DNA of 31,152 bases from CAIYMF01 sp943329595 (GTDB taxonomy: Bacteria > Actinomycetota > Actinomycetes > S36-B12 > CAIYMF01), in the NCBI GenBank assembly GCA_943329595.2, contig CALQEM020000013.1, forward strand, positions 1-31,152, read 5' to 3'. The translations under genes were made by a program, and so were the position numbers. Positions 30,560 to 31,152 of this stretch are shown here, one piece after another. The notes under the pieces are model-generated. The model was not told the DNA's origin, searched no databases, and saw only the letters and a program-made list of their open reading frames with translations. The stretch's first letter is position 1. The number at the start of each line of letters is the position of its first letter.

Positions 30560-31152
30560 GTGGCTCTCCGACAGACCCCTCTCACTCTGCTCGCCCGCGC
30601 CCTGCACAACACCCCCGTCGCTGCCAGTGACGCCGTCAGGCGGTGGCGCTCGGATCCTGCTCGGCTGAGGCTGCTCCTCGAGGCTCGCCTCCCCCAGCCG
30701 TTGAGGCGTGTCTCGAGGCCCCGAGTTGACTCAGCGGGTCCAGGCGCCGCACCCGAAGACGCGTCCTCGATCCGTCGTCGAGTTGAGGAACTCGCCGCGC
30801 GCGAGCAGACCGTGGCCGCCGGCGCGCAGTTGCTCAGACTCACCCCCGATGACCCGTACCTGGCCCTGCTGCAGGCTCGGGTGCTCCGAGCCGCCGGCTC
30901 ACTCACCGAGGCGCGCGACCGCGCCCACGACGCCGCCCGCGCGAAGGGGCGCCCTGCCCGGGCCGCCCGCCATTTACGAGACACGCTCTCGAATGAGTTG
31001 GAACTACTCACGCCGGGGCCTTTGCCCACGACCGGCGCCCCCTCGTACACGAGCGTCGTCGGAACGCCGGGACGAATTCTGCATGTGGTCACCAATTCAC
31101 TTCCCCTCACCCGCGCCGGGTACACCATCCGCACCCAGGAGCTCGTCGCCGC
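30560..31152 (+). CDS. Glycosyltransferase, N-terminal part (GT4-like; 3' end outside window)
   Basis: The frame opens at a GTG (30560-30562) with GGAGGGAGA about nine bases upstream and stays open to the window end, giving 197 residues. The first ~150 are helical and Arg/Ala/Leu-rich; PYLALLQARVLRAAGSLTEA near 99-118 looks like a TPR-type helix pair. From residue 171 the sequence RILHVVTNSLPLTRAGYTIR is the typical start of a GT4 glycosyltransferase: first beta strand, then the loop that binds the acceptor. It diverges from wecB and probably belongs to the same surface-glycan locus. The donor-binding domain and the specificity lie beyond the edge. Confidence 0.78.
   Translation, partial: MALRQTPLTLLARALHNTPVAASDAVRRWRSDPARLRLLLEARLPQPLRRVSRPRVDSAGPGAAPEDASSIRRRVEELAAREQTVAAGAQLLRLTPDDPYLALLQARVLRAAGSLTEARDRAHDAARAKGRPARAARHLRDTLSNELELLTPGPLPTTGAPSYTSVVGTPGRILHVVTNSLPLTRAGYTIRTQELVA

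Overview
The window is high-GC DNA from an actinobacterium (Actinomycetota). The evidence is a WhiB-family protein, a c-di-GMP-type RsiG homologue, GTG starts, many TGA/ATG or TGA/GTG overlaps, and a gene block in the order of the Mycobacterium tuberculosis Rv3671c-Rv3683 region. Finer placement is not possible from sequence alone. The large secreted delta-60/RCC1-like protein is of a kind I associate with free-living, possibly aquatic, actinobacteria, but that is inference.

Left edge (1-1559): the 3' end of a protein with a dual-specificity phosphatase CX5R site, a decayed or unrecognised open frame, and an SBD-HNH endonuclease of the type that cuts phosphorothioated DNA. Conserved housekeeping block (1665-19670): marP, CoA-type Nudix and nth (minus operon); rsiG-like gene and crp (plus); a truncated gene remnant; a DUF4349 lipoprotein; a 1259-residue secreted repeat protein; a minus operon DUF4177, ridA-like, Nudix and metallo-beta-lactamase fold; a plus pair of ArsA/Get3-like ATPases; whiB4-like; a class A penicillin-binding protein; yqeY; and a metallophosphoesterase. 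A tRNA-Pro(CGG) gene with a strong hairpin marks the boundary at 19700-19815.

Right part (19875-31152): a cell-surface polysaccharide locus, mostly on the minus strand. wecB makes UDP-ManNAc from UDP-GlcNAc and wecC oxidises it to the uronic acid. Two large glycosyltransferase-like proteins (681 and 755 residues) probably assemble or decorate the glycan, and a wzm/wzt ABC pair exports it. A secreted heparinase II/III-type lyase sits between wecC and the glycosyltransferases; such lyases act on uronic-acid polymers, so it may trim or release the product. A further glycosyltransferase starts on the plus strand and runs off the right edge.

Across the window, several first genes have a TANNNT -10 box exactly six bases before the start codon and no Shine-Dalgarno sequence, which suggests leaderless transcripts. 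I see no CRISPR array, insertion sequence, prophage or rRNA.
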